DNA from: JBCAXA01 sp038749025 | GTDB lineage: Bacteria > Pseudomonadota > Gammaproteobacteria > Steroidobacterales > Woeseiaceae | Direction: 5' to 3' | Length of the DNA: 64,000 bases | NCBI GenBank assembly: GCA_038749025.1 | Contig: JBCDIL010000016.1 | Span: 23,728-87,727, forward strand | Shown: in pieces, positions 34,799 to 42,169 of the stretch | Layout: each line of letters begins with the position of its first letter | Numbering within the stretch: the stretch's first letter is position 1 | The notes under the pieces: generated by a model | What the model saw: the letters and a program-made list of their open reading frames with translations, nothing else | The model's database searches: none | Told to the model about the DNA's origin: nothing | Made by a program: the position numbers and the translations under genes

Positions 34799-35293
34799 AT
34801 GTTCAAACTGAGCTGGCCCGTTCGCGTAGCCACACTGTGGATCAGCGTGTGGCTTACGAATTCTGCGGGTGCGCACCACGACGAAGCGCACGACAAGCAA
34901 GCGATCCGCGAGCATGGCGCAACCTGGATCGAGCACTACAAGGCCGGCGATCTGGACGCATTAATGACGCTGTACGAACCGGATGCGATCGTCGCGTTGC
35001 ACGATCAACCCGGTTTGTTTGGGCGGGATGCGGTCCGCGACTATTTCGCCCAGAGTCTCGGCAAGAGCGATGTGACGTTCGATTTAGAGCACGAGCACAT
35101 CGAAATCAATGGCGACCTTGCGCACTCGATGGCGAAGTACTGGCTGACAGCTGTGAATAAGGAAAACGGCCGTGTGTACAAAGACGCGGGTCGGTCCTTG
35201 TTGATTTATCGGCGTGGCGACGACGGTCAATGGCGCATTCGTATCGACATCGACCAGACCACGCCCGATGTGACCTGGCCCGAGAGCAACTAG
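34799..35293 (+). CDS. Exported SnoaL/DUF4440-like protein (NTF2 fold)
   Basis: A 164-residue protein with a signal peptide (cleavage near SAGA|HH, residue 25) and an NTF2-like domain: AIREHGATWIEHYKAGDLDALMTLYEPDAIVALHDQPGLFGRDAVRDYF, ending in YRRGDDGQWRIRIDIDQTTPD. A strong AGGAGGAG sits just before the ATG at 34799. Many such proteins are polyketide cyclase- or ketosteroid isomerase-like, but catalytic assignment is not possible. It ends the five-gene run and converges on putA. Confidence 0.82.
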   Translation: MFKLSWPVRVATLWISVWLTNSAGAHHDEAHDKQAIREHGATWIEHYKAGDLDALMTLYEPDAIVALHDQPGLFGRDAVRDYFAQSLGKSDVTFDLEHEHIEINGDLAHSMAKYWLTAVNKENGRVYKDAGRSLLIYRRGDDGQWRIRIDIDQTTPDVTWPESN

Positions 35294-35295
35294 CT

Positions 35296-38200
35296 TCACG
35301 AGTTTTGCGCTAACAGCTCAGCGTTTCCTCCTGCGGCCGTTGTGTCGATACAAACCGCTCGTTCATGCACGAATCGTGTAGGTGCAACAATCTCATCGAT
35401 GAGCCGAACGATCGCGCCCTCGCGCACGCTGAGTGTCTTACGAATATGGCTACGATAGTCATTGGCGGCCGCGCTCGCAACGGCGCTAATGGTCAGTGTG
35501 CGCAATGCGTTGAGCTCAATAGCGCCGGACAGCGCACAGAGTGGCAAGTCTGGTCGAATGAGGTCGGCTAGGCTCTGTGCCGCCTCCGGTGCCACCGCGA
35601 CGACCGTATTGCCGCACGCTAACGCTTGTAGCACGTGCAAGCGAAGATCGGCAGGTGCCGAGTTTATGCAGAGAACGCGCCCGACAGGTACGACCGTCAA
35701 CCGGTTCGATTCGCCCGTTGGCCCCGGCAAGTCAGTCGCATTGAACGGAAGTTTTTCGGTCTGACTCAGAACATCGGCGTCGACAAGACTGCGGAGCCGT
35801 TCGTGTCGATCGGTGCGAGCGGACCACGCGGGGCTAGCGGGATGCTCGAACGCCGCCTCCAAGGCCGCCCTCTCGAACGTCACCACCACATCGGTGTCGC
35901 TCGTGGCCGAGTCGCCAGAACCTGCGTCTCGAAAACGCGCGAGGTAGTGCGGTCCACCAGCTTTGGGGCCGGTGCCTGAGAGTCCCTCGCCACCGAACGG
36001 TTGCGAACCAACGATGGCGCCGATTTGGTTACGGTTGACGTAAACGTTGCCAACATGGATATCGTTCACCACGCGCTGCACCCGTTCGTCGATACGCGTG
36101 TGCAAGCCAAACGTTAGCCCGTAGCCACGTTCGTTCACGGCGTTGATAATCGGGTCAACGTCGTCAGAGTCAAATTCTGCCACGTGTAGGACCGGGCCGA
36201 AGACCTCCCGCTCGACGGCCGCGATGCCATCCGTTTTAACGAGGGTTGGTCCTAGCCAGTAGCCACCATCGCCATTGGTCGACAGTTGTTTGATCACGTT
36301 GCCGGCGTCTTTTTGTTCGCGGCAGTAGGTGGCGATGTCACGATGAGCCTGCGCATCGATCAACGGGCCGACGTCGGTCGCGGTATCGAGCGGGTCGCCG
36401 AGTCGTAAGGCATCCATTGCGCCGGCCAACATCGTCAGTAGTGAATCAGCGCGTTCCTTTTGTACGTACAGCAAGCGTAGTGCCGAGCAGCGTTGGCCGG
36501 CGCTCTGAAACGCGCTGGCGACAATATCGCGGACCGCCTGCTCGTTAAGCGCTGTCGAATCGACCAGCATCGCGTTCAGACCGCCCGTTTCGGCAATCAA
36601 CATCGTATTGGCAGCATTGTTGGTCGCCAGCGACCGCTCAATCAGCCGCGCGACCGCCGTTGAACCGGTGAAGCAAACGCCGGCGATGGCTTGATTGACT
36701 GTCAACGCCGCGCCGAGCTCCCCATCGCCAACCGCCAATTGCAAGGCATCCCTGGGTATGCCGGCGGCGTGTAGCAGCGCGACCGCGCGCGCTGCAATCA
36801 GTGGCGACTGCTCAGCGGGTTTTGCGATAACGGTGTTGCCGGTCACCAAGGCCGCCGCAACCTGGCCTGTGAAAATGGCGAGCGGGAAGTTCCATGGCGA
36901 GATACAGACGATGGTGCCGCGGGCAGCGCCCGGCAGTGAGTCGTGTTCGGCTTCGTTGGCGTAATAGCGCAGAAAGTCGACCGCCTCGCGAAGTTCGGCG
37001 ATGGCATCGGCGATGGTCTTTCCCGCTTCCCGCGCGAGTAAAGCGAACAGCTCACCGTAGGCAGCCTCGTAGCGGTCGGCGGCGTCACGCAAGCAGGCGG
37101 CACGGCGGGCCACGGGCGTGTTAGCCCAGCTGGCGTTGGTACCGTTAGCGCGGGCTACCATTGCCGTTACCGCGCCGGTCGGTGTCAGAGCGATGCGCCC
37201 CACGACTTCATCGGTGCGAGCCGGGTTCTTGATGATCTGCGTAGCCGAATCAGCGCCGAGTTCCCAGGTAAATGGCGCCAAGAAAGGTGCGCGTGCCGAG
37301 TCGATGGCGGTCAGTGTTGTCGGGTCTTGCGGGTCAAAACCGGCCGAATTGACTCGCTCGTTCCCGTAGAGTTGGCTCGGTGGCGGTATGTCGCGATTGA
37401 CTTGACTCGGTCGTGTGGCCATCTCGGCGAGAGGATCGGCGGCAATGGTCTCCGGCGATATGCTCTCGTCGACAATTTGGTTAACGAAGCTGGAGTTTGC
37501 GCCGTTCTCCAGTAAGCGCCTGACCAAATAGGCCAATAAGTCTTCGTGGGCGCCGACCGGCGCGTAAATACGCGACCGAACATCGGCCTTTGCTCGCACC
37601 GCCTCGTGTAATGCTTCGCCCATACCGTGCAAACGCTGAAACTCGAAGTCATCGTAGCGACCATGGGCCATCGCCAACACGGCGGCCATCGTGTGGGCGT
37701 TGTGCGTAGCGAACTGCGGGTAGAACCGATCGCGCTGACCCAGTAAGCGACGGGCGCACGCGATATAACTAACATCGGTATTGATTTTGCGAGTCAACAC
37801 CGGGTACGACGGCAAGCCAAGCACCTGCGCCAGTTTTATTTCCGTGTCCCAGTAGGCGCCCTTGACAAGCCGAACCATCAAGCGACGCTCAAGCGACGTC
37901 GCCAGCGCGTACAACCAATCGATCACGGCCAACGCGCGGCGACCGTAGGCTTGAACGACGACACCGAAGCCGTCCCAACCGGCCAGTGTCGGGCTGCTGA
38001 CGACTCGCTGAATGATGTCGAGCGAAAACTCGAGCCGGTTGGCTTCCTCCGCGTCAATGTTAAAGCCGAGTTGCGCTTTGCGGGCTTCTTCGGCAAGGAG
38101 CAAAACCTTGTCGGCAAGCGGTGCGAGCGTATGGGCGTGATGGGCGTGTTCGTAGCGCGGATGAAGCGCCGAGAGCTTGACCGATATCCCGGGATTTCGG

Positions 38201-38898
38201 GCGATCTCGTTGTGCTTTGCTCGCGCCGCTAAGGCAGCGATCGCGTCGCGATACGCCTCGAAATAACGTTCGGCGTCGTCGTAGGTACGTGCCGCCTCGC
38301 CGAGCATATCGTACGAGTACGTGTAGCCGCGCTCGACCATCGCATTGCCGCGATGCGTTGCCGAATCGATGGACTCACCAAGCACGAACTGCTCGCCCAT
38401 CTCCTGCATCGCACGCCGTACCGCGAGGCGGACGACCGGTTCACCAAGGCGTCGGACCATGCCCCGAACTGCGCCGACAACGCCCGGTTCCTCGTCGGCC
38501 AACACTTTGCCGGTCAGCATTAATGCCCACGTCGACGCGTTAACAAGAATCGATCCGGAGTCGCCGACGTGGGCGCCCCAGTCATGCGGCATGATCTTGT
38601 CGCGAATGAGGTCATCGATGGTCGCGTTATCGGGCACGCGAAGCAACGCTTCCGCTAAACACATCAGCGCGACGCCTTCTTGCGTCGATAGCCCGTACTC
38701 GGCCAAAAACGATTCCATCATGCTGGGGTCCGATGCGTCGCGGACCGTACGTACGAAGTCGGCGGCCTGCTGACTGACCGCGGTCCGCTGTTCTGACGAC
38801 AACGCGGCAGCCTTGATCAATTCGCTTATCAGCGTGTCTTCATCGGCAAGGTTGTAGGTCGCAATTCGGTGGCGCAGCGACTCAAGGTGGTCGGTCAT
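35296..38898 (-). CDS. putA: Bifunctional proline dehydrogenase / L-glutamate gamma-semialdehyde dehydrogenase
   Basis: A 1200-residue PutA that oxidises proline to glutamate in two channelled steps. The FAD proline dehydrogenase barrel is in the first half (EEANRLEFSLDII, RLVKGAYWDTEIKLAQ, FATHNAHTM, FEFQRLHGMGEAL). The aldehyde dehydrogenase follows, with ISPWNFPLAIFTGQVAAALVTGNTVIAKPAEQSP-like NAD binding and the nucleophilic Cys in SAGQRCSALRLL. A C-terminal domain follows beyond the dehydrogenase. The N-terminal ribbon-helix-helix of E. coli PutA is missing, so it should not repress its own gene. Its ATG overlaps the upstream thioesterase stop by 4 bases. Confidence 0.96.
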   Translation of the reverse strand: MTDHLESLRHRIATYNLADEDTLISELIKAAALSSEQRTAVSQQAADFVRTVRDASDPSMMESFLAEYGLSTQEGVALMCLAEALLRVPDNATIDDLIRDKIMPHDWGAHVGDSGSILVNASTWALMLTGKVLADEEPGVVGAVRGMVRRLGEPVVRLAVRRAMQEMGEQFVLGESIDSATHRGNAMVERGYTYSYDMLGEAARTYDDAERYFEAYRDAIAALAARAKHNEIARNPGISVKLSALHPRYEHAHHAHTLAPLADKVLLLAEEARKAQLGFNIDAEEANRLEFSLDIIQRVVSSPTLAGWDGFGVVVQAYGRRALAVIDWLYALATSLERRLMVRLVKGAYWDTEIKLAQVLGLPSYPVLTRKINTDVSYIACARRLLGQRDRFYPQFATHNAHTMAAVLAMAHGRYDDFEFQRLHGMGEALHEAVRAKADVRSRIYAPVGAHEDLLAYLVRRLLENGANSSFVNQIVDESISPETIAADPLAEMATRPSQVNRDIPPPSQLYGNERVNSAGFDPQDPTTLTAIDSARAPFLAPFTWELGADSATQIIKNPARTDEVVGRIALTPTGAVTAMVARANGTNASWANTPVARRAACLRDAADRYEAAYGELFALLAREAGKTIADAIAELREAVDFLRYYANEAEHDSLPGAARGTIVCISPWNFPLAIFTGQVAAALVTGNTVIAKPAEQSPLIAARAVALLHAAGIPRDALQLAVGDGELGAALTVNQAIAGVCFTGSTAVARLIERSLATNNAANTMLIAETGGLNAMLVDSTALNEQAVRDIVASAFQSAGQRCSALRLLYVQKERADSLLTMLAGAMDALRLGDPLDTATDVGPLIDAQAHRDIATYCREQKDAGNVIKQLSTNGDGGYWLGPTLVKTDGIAAVEREVFGPVLHVAEFDSDDVDPIINAVNERGYGLTFGLHTRIDERVQRVVNDIHVGNVYVNRNQIGAIVGSQPFGGEGLSGTGPKAGGPHYLARFRDAGSGDSATSDTDVVVTFERAALEAAFEHPASPAWSARTDRHERLRSLVDADVLSQTEKLPFNATDLPGPTGESNRLTVVPVGRVLCINSAPADLRLHVLQALACGNTVVAVAPEAAQSLADLIRPDLPLCALSGAIELNALRTLTISAVASAAANDYRSHIRKTLSVREGAIVRLIDEIVAPTRFVHERAVCIDTTAAGGNAELLAQNS

Positions 38899-39332
38899 GG
38901 TCTGGACGTCAAAAGGCGGCTGAGGGCGTCGCGAATAGTAGCCGGAATTGGCGTCGGCCGTTCGGTTACACGATCGACAAAAACATGCGTGAAAAACCCC
39001 TCAGCCGCAGCCGTTTCACCGGATCCGAAAATCGCCATTTCGTAGGTGACTGAGCTCGTGCCGAGGTGGCTCACTCGCAAGGCGCCCTCCAGCGGTTCTG
39101 GGTGTCGAATAGCGGCGTGGTACCGGCACCCCGACTCAACGACGTAACCGATAGCCGGACTGATGGCTGGGTCGAATCCACCCGCATCGATTAGGTATTG
39201 ATTCGCGACGGTGTCGAAGTAGGCGTAGTGGTTCACATTGTTGATGTGCCCGTAGATGTCGTTGTCTGCCCAACGGGTGGCAAGCGGCAAGAACCAACGG
39301 TAGTCACTACGGTGGCCGGCGGGTTTTTTCAT
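38895..39332 (-). CDS. Acyl-CoA thioesterase (4HBT family, hotdog fold)
   Basis: About 145 residues from the ATG at 39332. The YbgC/FcbC-type signature RWADNDIYGHINNVNHYAYFDTVAN places a conserved Asp in the active site, and the rest is a single hotdog domain. It hydrolyses acyl-CoA thioesters; chain preference unknown. The frame extends further upstream to 39428, but those residues are not family-like. It is translationally coupled to putA (ATGA overlap) and divergent from liuR. Confidence 0.87.
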   Translation of the reverse strand: MKKPAGHRSDYRWFLPLATRWADNDIYGHINNVNHYAYFDTVANQYLIDAGGFDPAISPAIGYVVESGCRYHAAIRHPEPLEGALRVSHLGTSSVTYEMAIFGSGETAAAEGFFTHVFVDRVTERPTPIPATIRDALSRLLTSRP

Positions 39333-39481
39333 GGTTGTTTTGGCTGGCGGCGCAATGGTTGCTGAACATTTTCGTCGCCATGGTAGCGCCGTCTGTCCGG
39401 CAGCGCTTGCGGCAAACCACCGCGGCATCTGGTGCTGACTGGATCCGGTCAGATGGCGAGCGCGCCGTCGTCACAGCCCAA

Positions 39482-39510
39482 TTGACGTTCACGTAAACGT
39501 TAACTAAGCT
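39482..39510 (+). promoter_or_regulatory. Promoter with MerR-type operator upstream of liuR–liuA
   Basis: TTGACG (39482–39487) and TAAGCT (39505–39510) are spaced by 17 bases. The repeat TTGACGTT…AACGTTAA (39482–39489, 39496–39503) is an inverted repeat matching at 7 of 8 positions around CACGTA, placed between the -35 and -10 as expected for a MerR-family site. It resembles ACGT-rich boxes described for LiuR. Confidence 0.5.
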
Positions 39511-39536
39511 GCGCGCCACACGAGTAAGGCGCTGCC

Positions 39537-39950
39537 ATGACCGATCAACGCCGATACGGCATTTCTGAACTTGCAAAAGAGTTTGATGTAACGACCCGAA
39601 CCCTCCGTTTTTACGAGGAAAAAGGCTGGCTTACACCGCTTCGAGAAGGTGGGCGACGGGTTTTCAGCGGAAAAGATCGAACCCGCTTACGGCTGATATT
39701 GCGGGGCCGGCGCATCGGCTTATCGCTGGAGGAAAGTGTCGAGATCATCGATCTGTATGACTCGCCGGCCGGTACGGTCGGCCAGGCGACGGTGCTGCTG
39801 GAGCGCCTCGATGAGCGCCGCCAAGCGCTACTGGACCAGCGGGCGGACATTGAGGCGATGTTGAAATCGCTGCAGACGGTCGAACAGCGCGTTCGCGCAA
39901 CACTCAATAACGAGTCGGCCGGTGCGGCTGATGGGGGACAGTCACGATGA
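39537..39950 (+). CDS. liuR: MerR family regulator, LiuR-like
   Basis: A 137-residue MerR protein. The N-terminal DNA-binding domain is YGISELAKEFDVTTRTLRFYEEKGWLTPLREGGRRVFSGKDRTRLRLIL-like, followed by a dimerisation coiled coil (about 80–125). AAGG precedes the ATG by seven bases. It immediately precedes and overlaps isovaleryl-CoA dehydrogenase (ATGA), the position of LiuR, which controls branched-chain amino acid breakdown in many proteobacteria. The name rests on that context. Confidence 0.83.
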   Translation: MTDQRRYGISELAKEFDVTTRTLRFYEEKGWLTPLREGGRRVFSGKDRTRLRLILRGRRIGLSLEESVEIIDLYDSPAGTVGQATVLLERLDERRQALLDQRADIEAMLKSLQTVEQRVRATLNNESAGAADGGQSR

Positions 39951-41113
39951 CACTGTATACCGAGTTGGACTACGGATTGGACGATGAGCTGATGATGCTG
40001 CGCGAATCGGTGCGCCAGTTCGTCGACAGCGAGATCGCGCCGCGCGCTGATGAGATCGATCGAAGCAATACGTTTCCTAGCGACGTTTGGCGCTCATTGG
40101 GCGACATGGGGCTCCTCGGCATTACCGTCGAAGAGGAATACGGTGGCAGCGGTTTGGGCTACCTCGCGCATTGCATCGCAATGGAGGAGGTCAGTCGTGG
40201 CTCGGCGTCGGTCGGTCTTTCGTACGGTGCGCACTCGAACCTTTGCCTTAACCAAATCCGTCGCAACGGCAGCGAGGCGCAAAAACAAAAATACCTGCCA
40301 GCGCTCTGTCGTGGCGAGCACATCGGTGCTTTGGCGATGTCGGAACCGGGGGCCGGTTCTGATGTCGTGGGTATGAGCATGACAGCGACCCGCGATGGCT
40401 CGCACTACGTGCTGAACGGCTCGAAAATGTGGATCACCAACGGCCCGGACGCCGACGTCTGCATCATTTACGCGAAGACCGACCCTAGCGCCGGTTCCCG
40501 CGGCATCACCGCGTTTCTCGTCGACGGCGATACGCCGGGATTCTCGCGTGCACAGAAGCTCGACAAGCTCGGCATGCGCGGTTCAAACACCGGGGAATTG
40601 TTGTTCGAAGACTGCCGCGTACCGGCTGAAAACATTTTGGGTAGCGAGAATGGCGGCGTCGCGGTACTGATGTCCGGCCTCGACTACGAACGGGCCGTTC
40701 TAGCGGGTGGGCCGGTCGGCATCATGCAGGCGGCGCTCGACGTTGTATTGCCGTATGTTCACGAGCGTCGCCAGTTCGGCCGACCGATCGGTGAATTCCA
40801 ATTGATGCAGGGTAAATTGGCCGATATGTACGCAACACTCGGAGCGTCGCGTTCCTATCTGTACACGGTTGCTCGGGCTTTGGACGCCGGCCGTTGCAAT
40901 CGCAAAGATGCGGCGGCGGTCATTCTGTATGTGGCTGAAAACGCTACCCAGATCGCGCTCGATGCCATTCAGTGCCTCGGTGGCAACGGCTACGTGAACG
41001 ACTACCCGACCGGACGATTGCTACGCGACGCGAAGCTCTACGAAATCGGCGCTGGTACGTCGGAGATTCGGCGCATGTTGATTGGTCGGGAGCTGTTTGC
41101 CGAAACGGCTTAG
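39947..41113 (+). CDS. liuA: Isovaleryl-CoA dehydrogenase
   Basis: A 388-residue acyl-CoA dehydrogenase that converts isovaleryl-CoA to 3-methylcrotonyl-CoA in leucine breakdown, passing electrons to ETF. Motifs: MSEPGAGSDVVGM and KMWITNGPDADV in the FAD-binding middle domain, and IQCLGGNGYVNDYPTGRLLRDAKLYEIGAGTSEIRRMLIGRE in the C-terminal domain region. The catalytic Glu lies in LDYERAVLAGGPVGIMQ, the isovaleryl-CoA dehydrogenase position rather than that of most acyl-CoA dehydrogenases. The usual liuB/C/D/E genes do not follow. Confidence 0.92.
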   Translation: MTLYTELDYGLDDELMMLRESVRQFVDSEIAPRADEIDRSNTFPSDVWRSLGDMGLLGITVEEEYGGSGLGYLAHCIAMEEVSRGSASVGLSYGAHSNLCLNQIRRNGSEAQKQKYLPALCRGEHIGALAMSEPGAGSDVVGMSMTATRDGSHYVLNGSKMWITNGPDADVCIIYAKTDPSAGSRGITAFLVDGDTPGFSRAQKLDKLGMRGSNTGELLFEDCRVPAENILGSENGGVAVLMSGLDYERAVLAGGPVGIMQAALDVVLPYVHERRQFGRPIGEFQLMQGKLADMYATLGASRSYLYTVARALDAGRCNRKDAAAVILYVAENATQIALDAIQCLGGNGYVNDYPTGRLLRDAKLYEIGAGTSEIRRMLIGRELFAETA

Positions 41114-41213
41114 CTCGCTCACCCCGATCGATAACCGCACACGTTAAATACGGGCCGGAATACCGGCGGCGGTACGGTAGACTTCGTCGCCAGAACAACC
41201 AGAGCGCCCCGTT

Positions 41214-41897
41214 ATGCTAGGAAAGAATTTTACTGTGGCTATGTTGTCGGTAACGGCGCTGCTCTCGGCGTGCACAGACGCGACGACCGATCCGGACGAG
41301 ACGCCGTTACGTTACGTGCCGGGGCAGGGCGATATCGCCGACCTCAGTCGGGCAGAGCGCAGTCTGGCTAAACGAGCGGTCCGGACATTGTCTACCGAAG
41401 AGAACGTGCCGGAAGCGCAAATCAGCATCGACACGATCCGCACGATGCAGTGGCGTGATACGAGCATCGGTTGTCCGCAACCGGGTCAAGCCTATGGGCA
41501 GGTTATTACACCGGGTTACCGCGTTACGCTTCGGATCGACAATGCGCTGCATTTTGTCCACGCCGCAAATGAGCGAATGTTTGTGTGCAAATCGGCCGGC
41601 AAGCCGATGTTCAGCAGTATCGATGCCGAGCGGCAGTTAGTTTGGGGGCCGCAGATGATTGTGGCGCGGCAAGATCTCTCGAGACGGTTAGGAATTGCTG
41701 AGGACCAGATAGTCATTCGCTCAGCGCAGGCGCGTGAGTTCGACGACGACTCGCTCGATTGTCCCGAGCCCGGGAAAACATATGCGACGGGCAAACGGGA
41801 TGGCTTTGTACTGACGTTGTCCGCTGACGGGCGCAGTTACAGCTACCACACCGATCTCAACCTGACGCTACCGTGCCCGTCAATTTCTGTCGATTAA
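41214..41897 (+). CDS. Lipoprotein with an internally duplicated domain, unknown function
   Basis: A 227-residue protein with a lipoprotein signal ending in LLSAC (Cys20). The mature part carries two related units of about 75 residues. Each has an N-terminal helix with VPEAQISIDTIRTMQWRDTSIGCPQPGQAYG or IAEDQIVIRSAQAREFDDDSLDCPEPGKTYA patterns, a Gly-Tyr/Phe-x-x-x-Leu strand, then a His-containing strand and a closing Cys. The paired cysteines in each unit suggest a disulfide. The common pattern is D(D/T)S(I/L)xCPxPGxxY. No function is known to me. Confidence 0.82.
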   Translation: MLGKNFTVAMLSVTALLSACTDATTDPDETPLRYVPGQGDIADLSRAERSLAKRAVRTLSTEENVPEAQISIDTIRTMQWRDTSIGCPQPGQAYGQVITPGYRVTLRIDNALHFVHAANERMFVCKSAGKPMFSSIDAERQLVWGPQMIVARQDLSRRLGIAEDQIVIRSAQAREFDDDSLDCPEPGKTYATGKRDGFVLTLSADGRSYSYHTDLNLTLPCPSISVD

Positions 41898-42110
41898 CCG
41901 TCTGTCGTACCCATCGTATCGCCCATCGTGAGGCACTGCGGCCGTTGACAACCGGTTTTGGGCCTACGTAGCCCGCACTGGCTGCCGATCGTCGGTGAAC
42001 CGACGTGTCGTGATTGCGCGCAGCTACGGATACGGCCTCGCACCTCCCGGGTATAGTCAAGCGAGCGCACGCACGCCTTGAAGGCCTTGTCCGAACAGCG
42101 AACCCCTGAC

Positions 42111-42144
42111 AAAAAAAGAGCCGCCTGGCAAAACCAGGCGGCTC
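42111..42144 (-). terminator. Rho-independent terminator of the subtilase gene
   Basis: GAGCCGCCTGG and CCAGGCGGCTC form a perfect 11-bp stem with loop CAAAA. A run of seven A adjacent on the plus strand provides a U-tail for minus-strand RNA. It lies 26 bases beyond the stop of the protease gene. Confidence 0.93.
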
Positions 42145-42169
42145 CCTAGTGACGCTTAACTAGCGGTTA

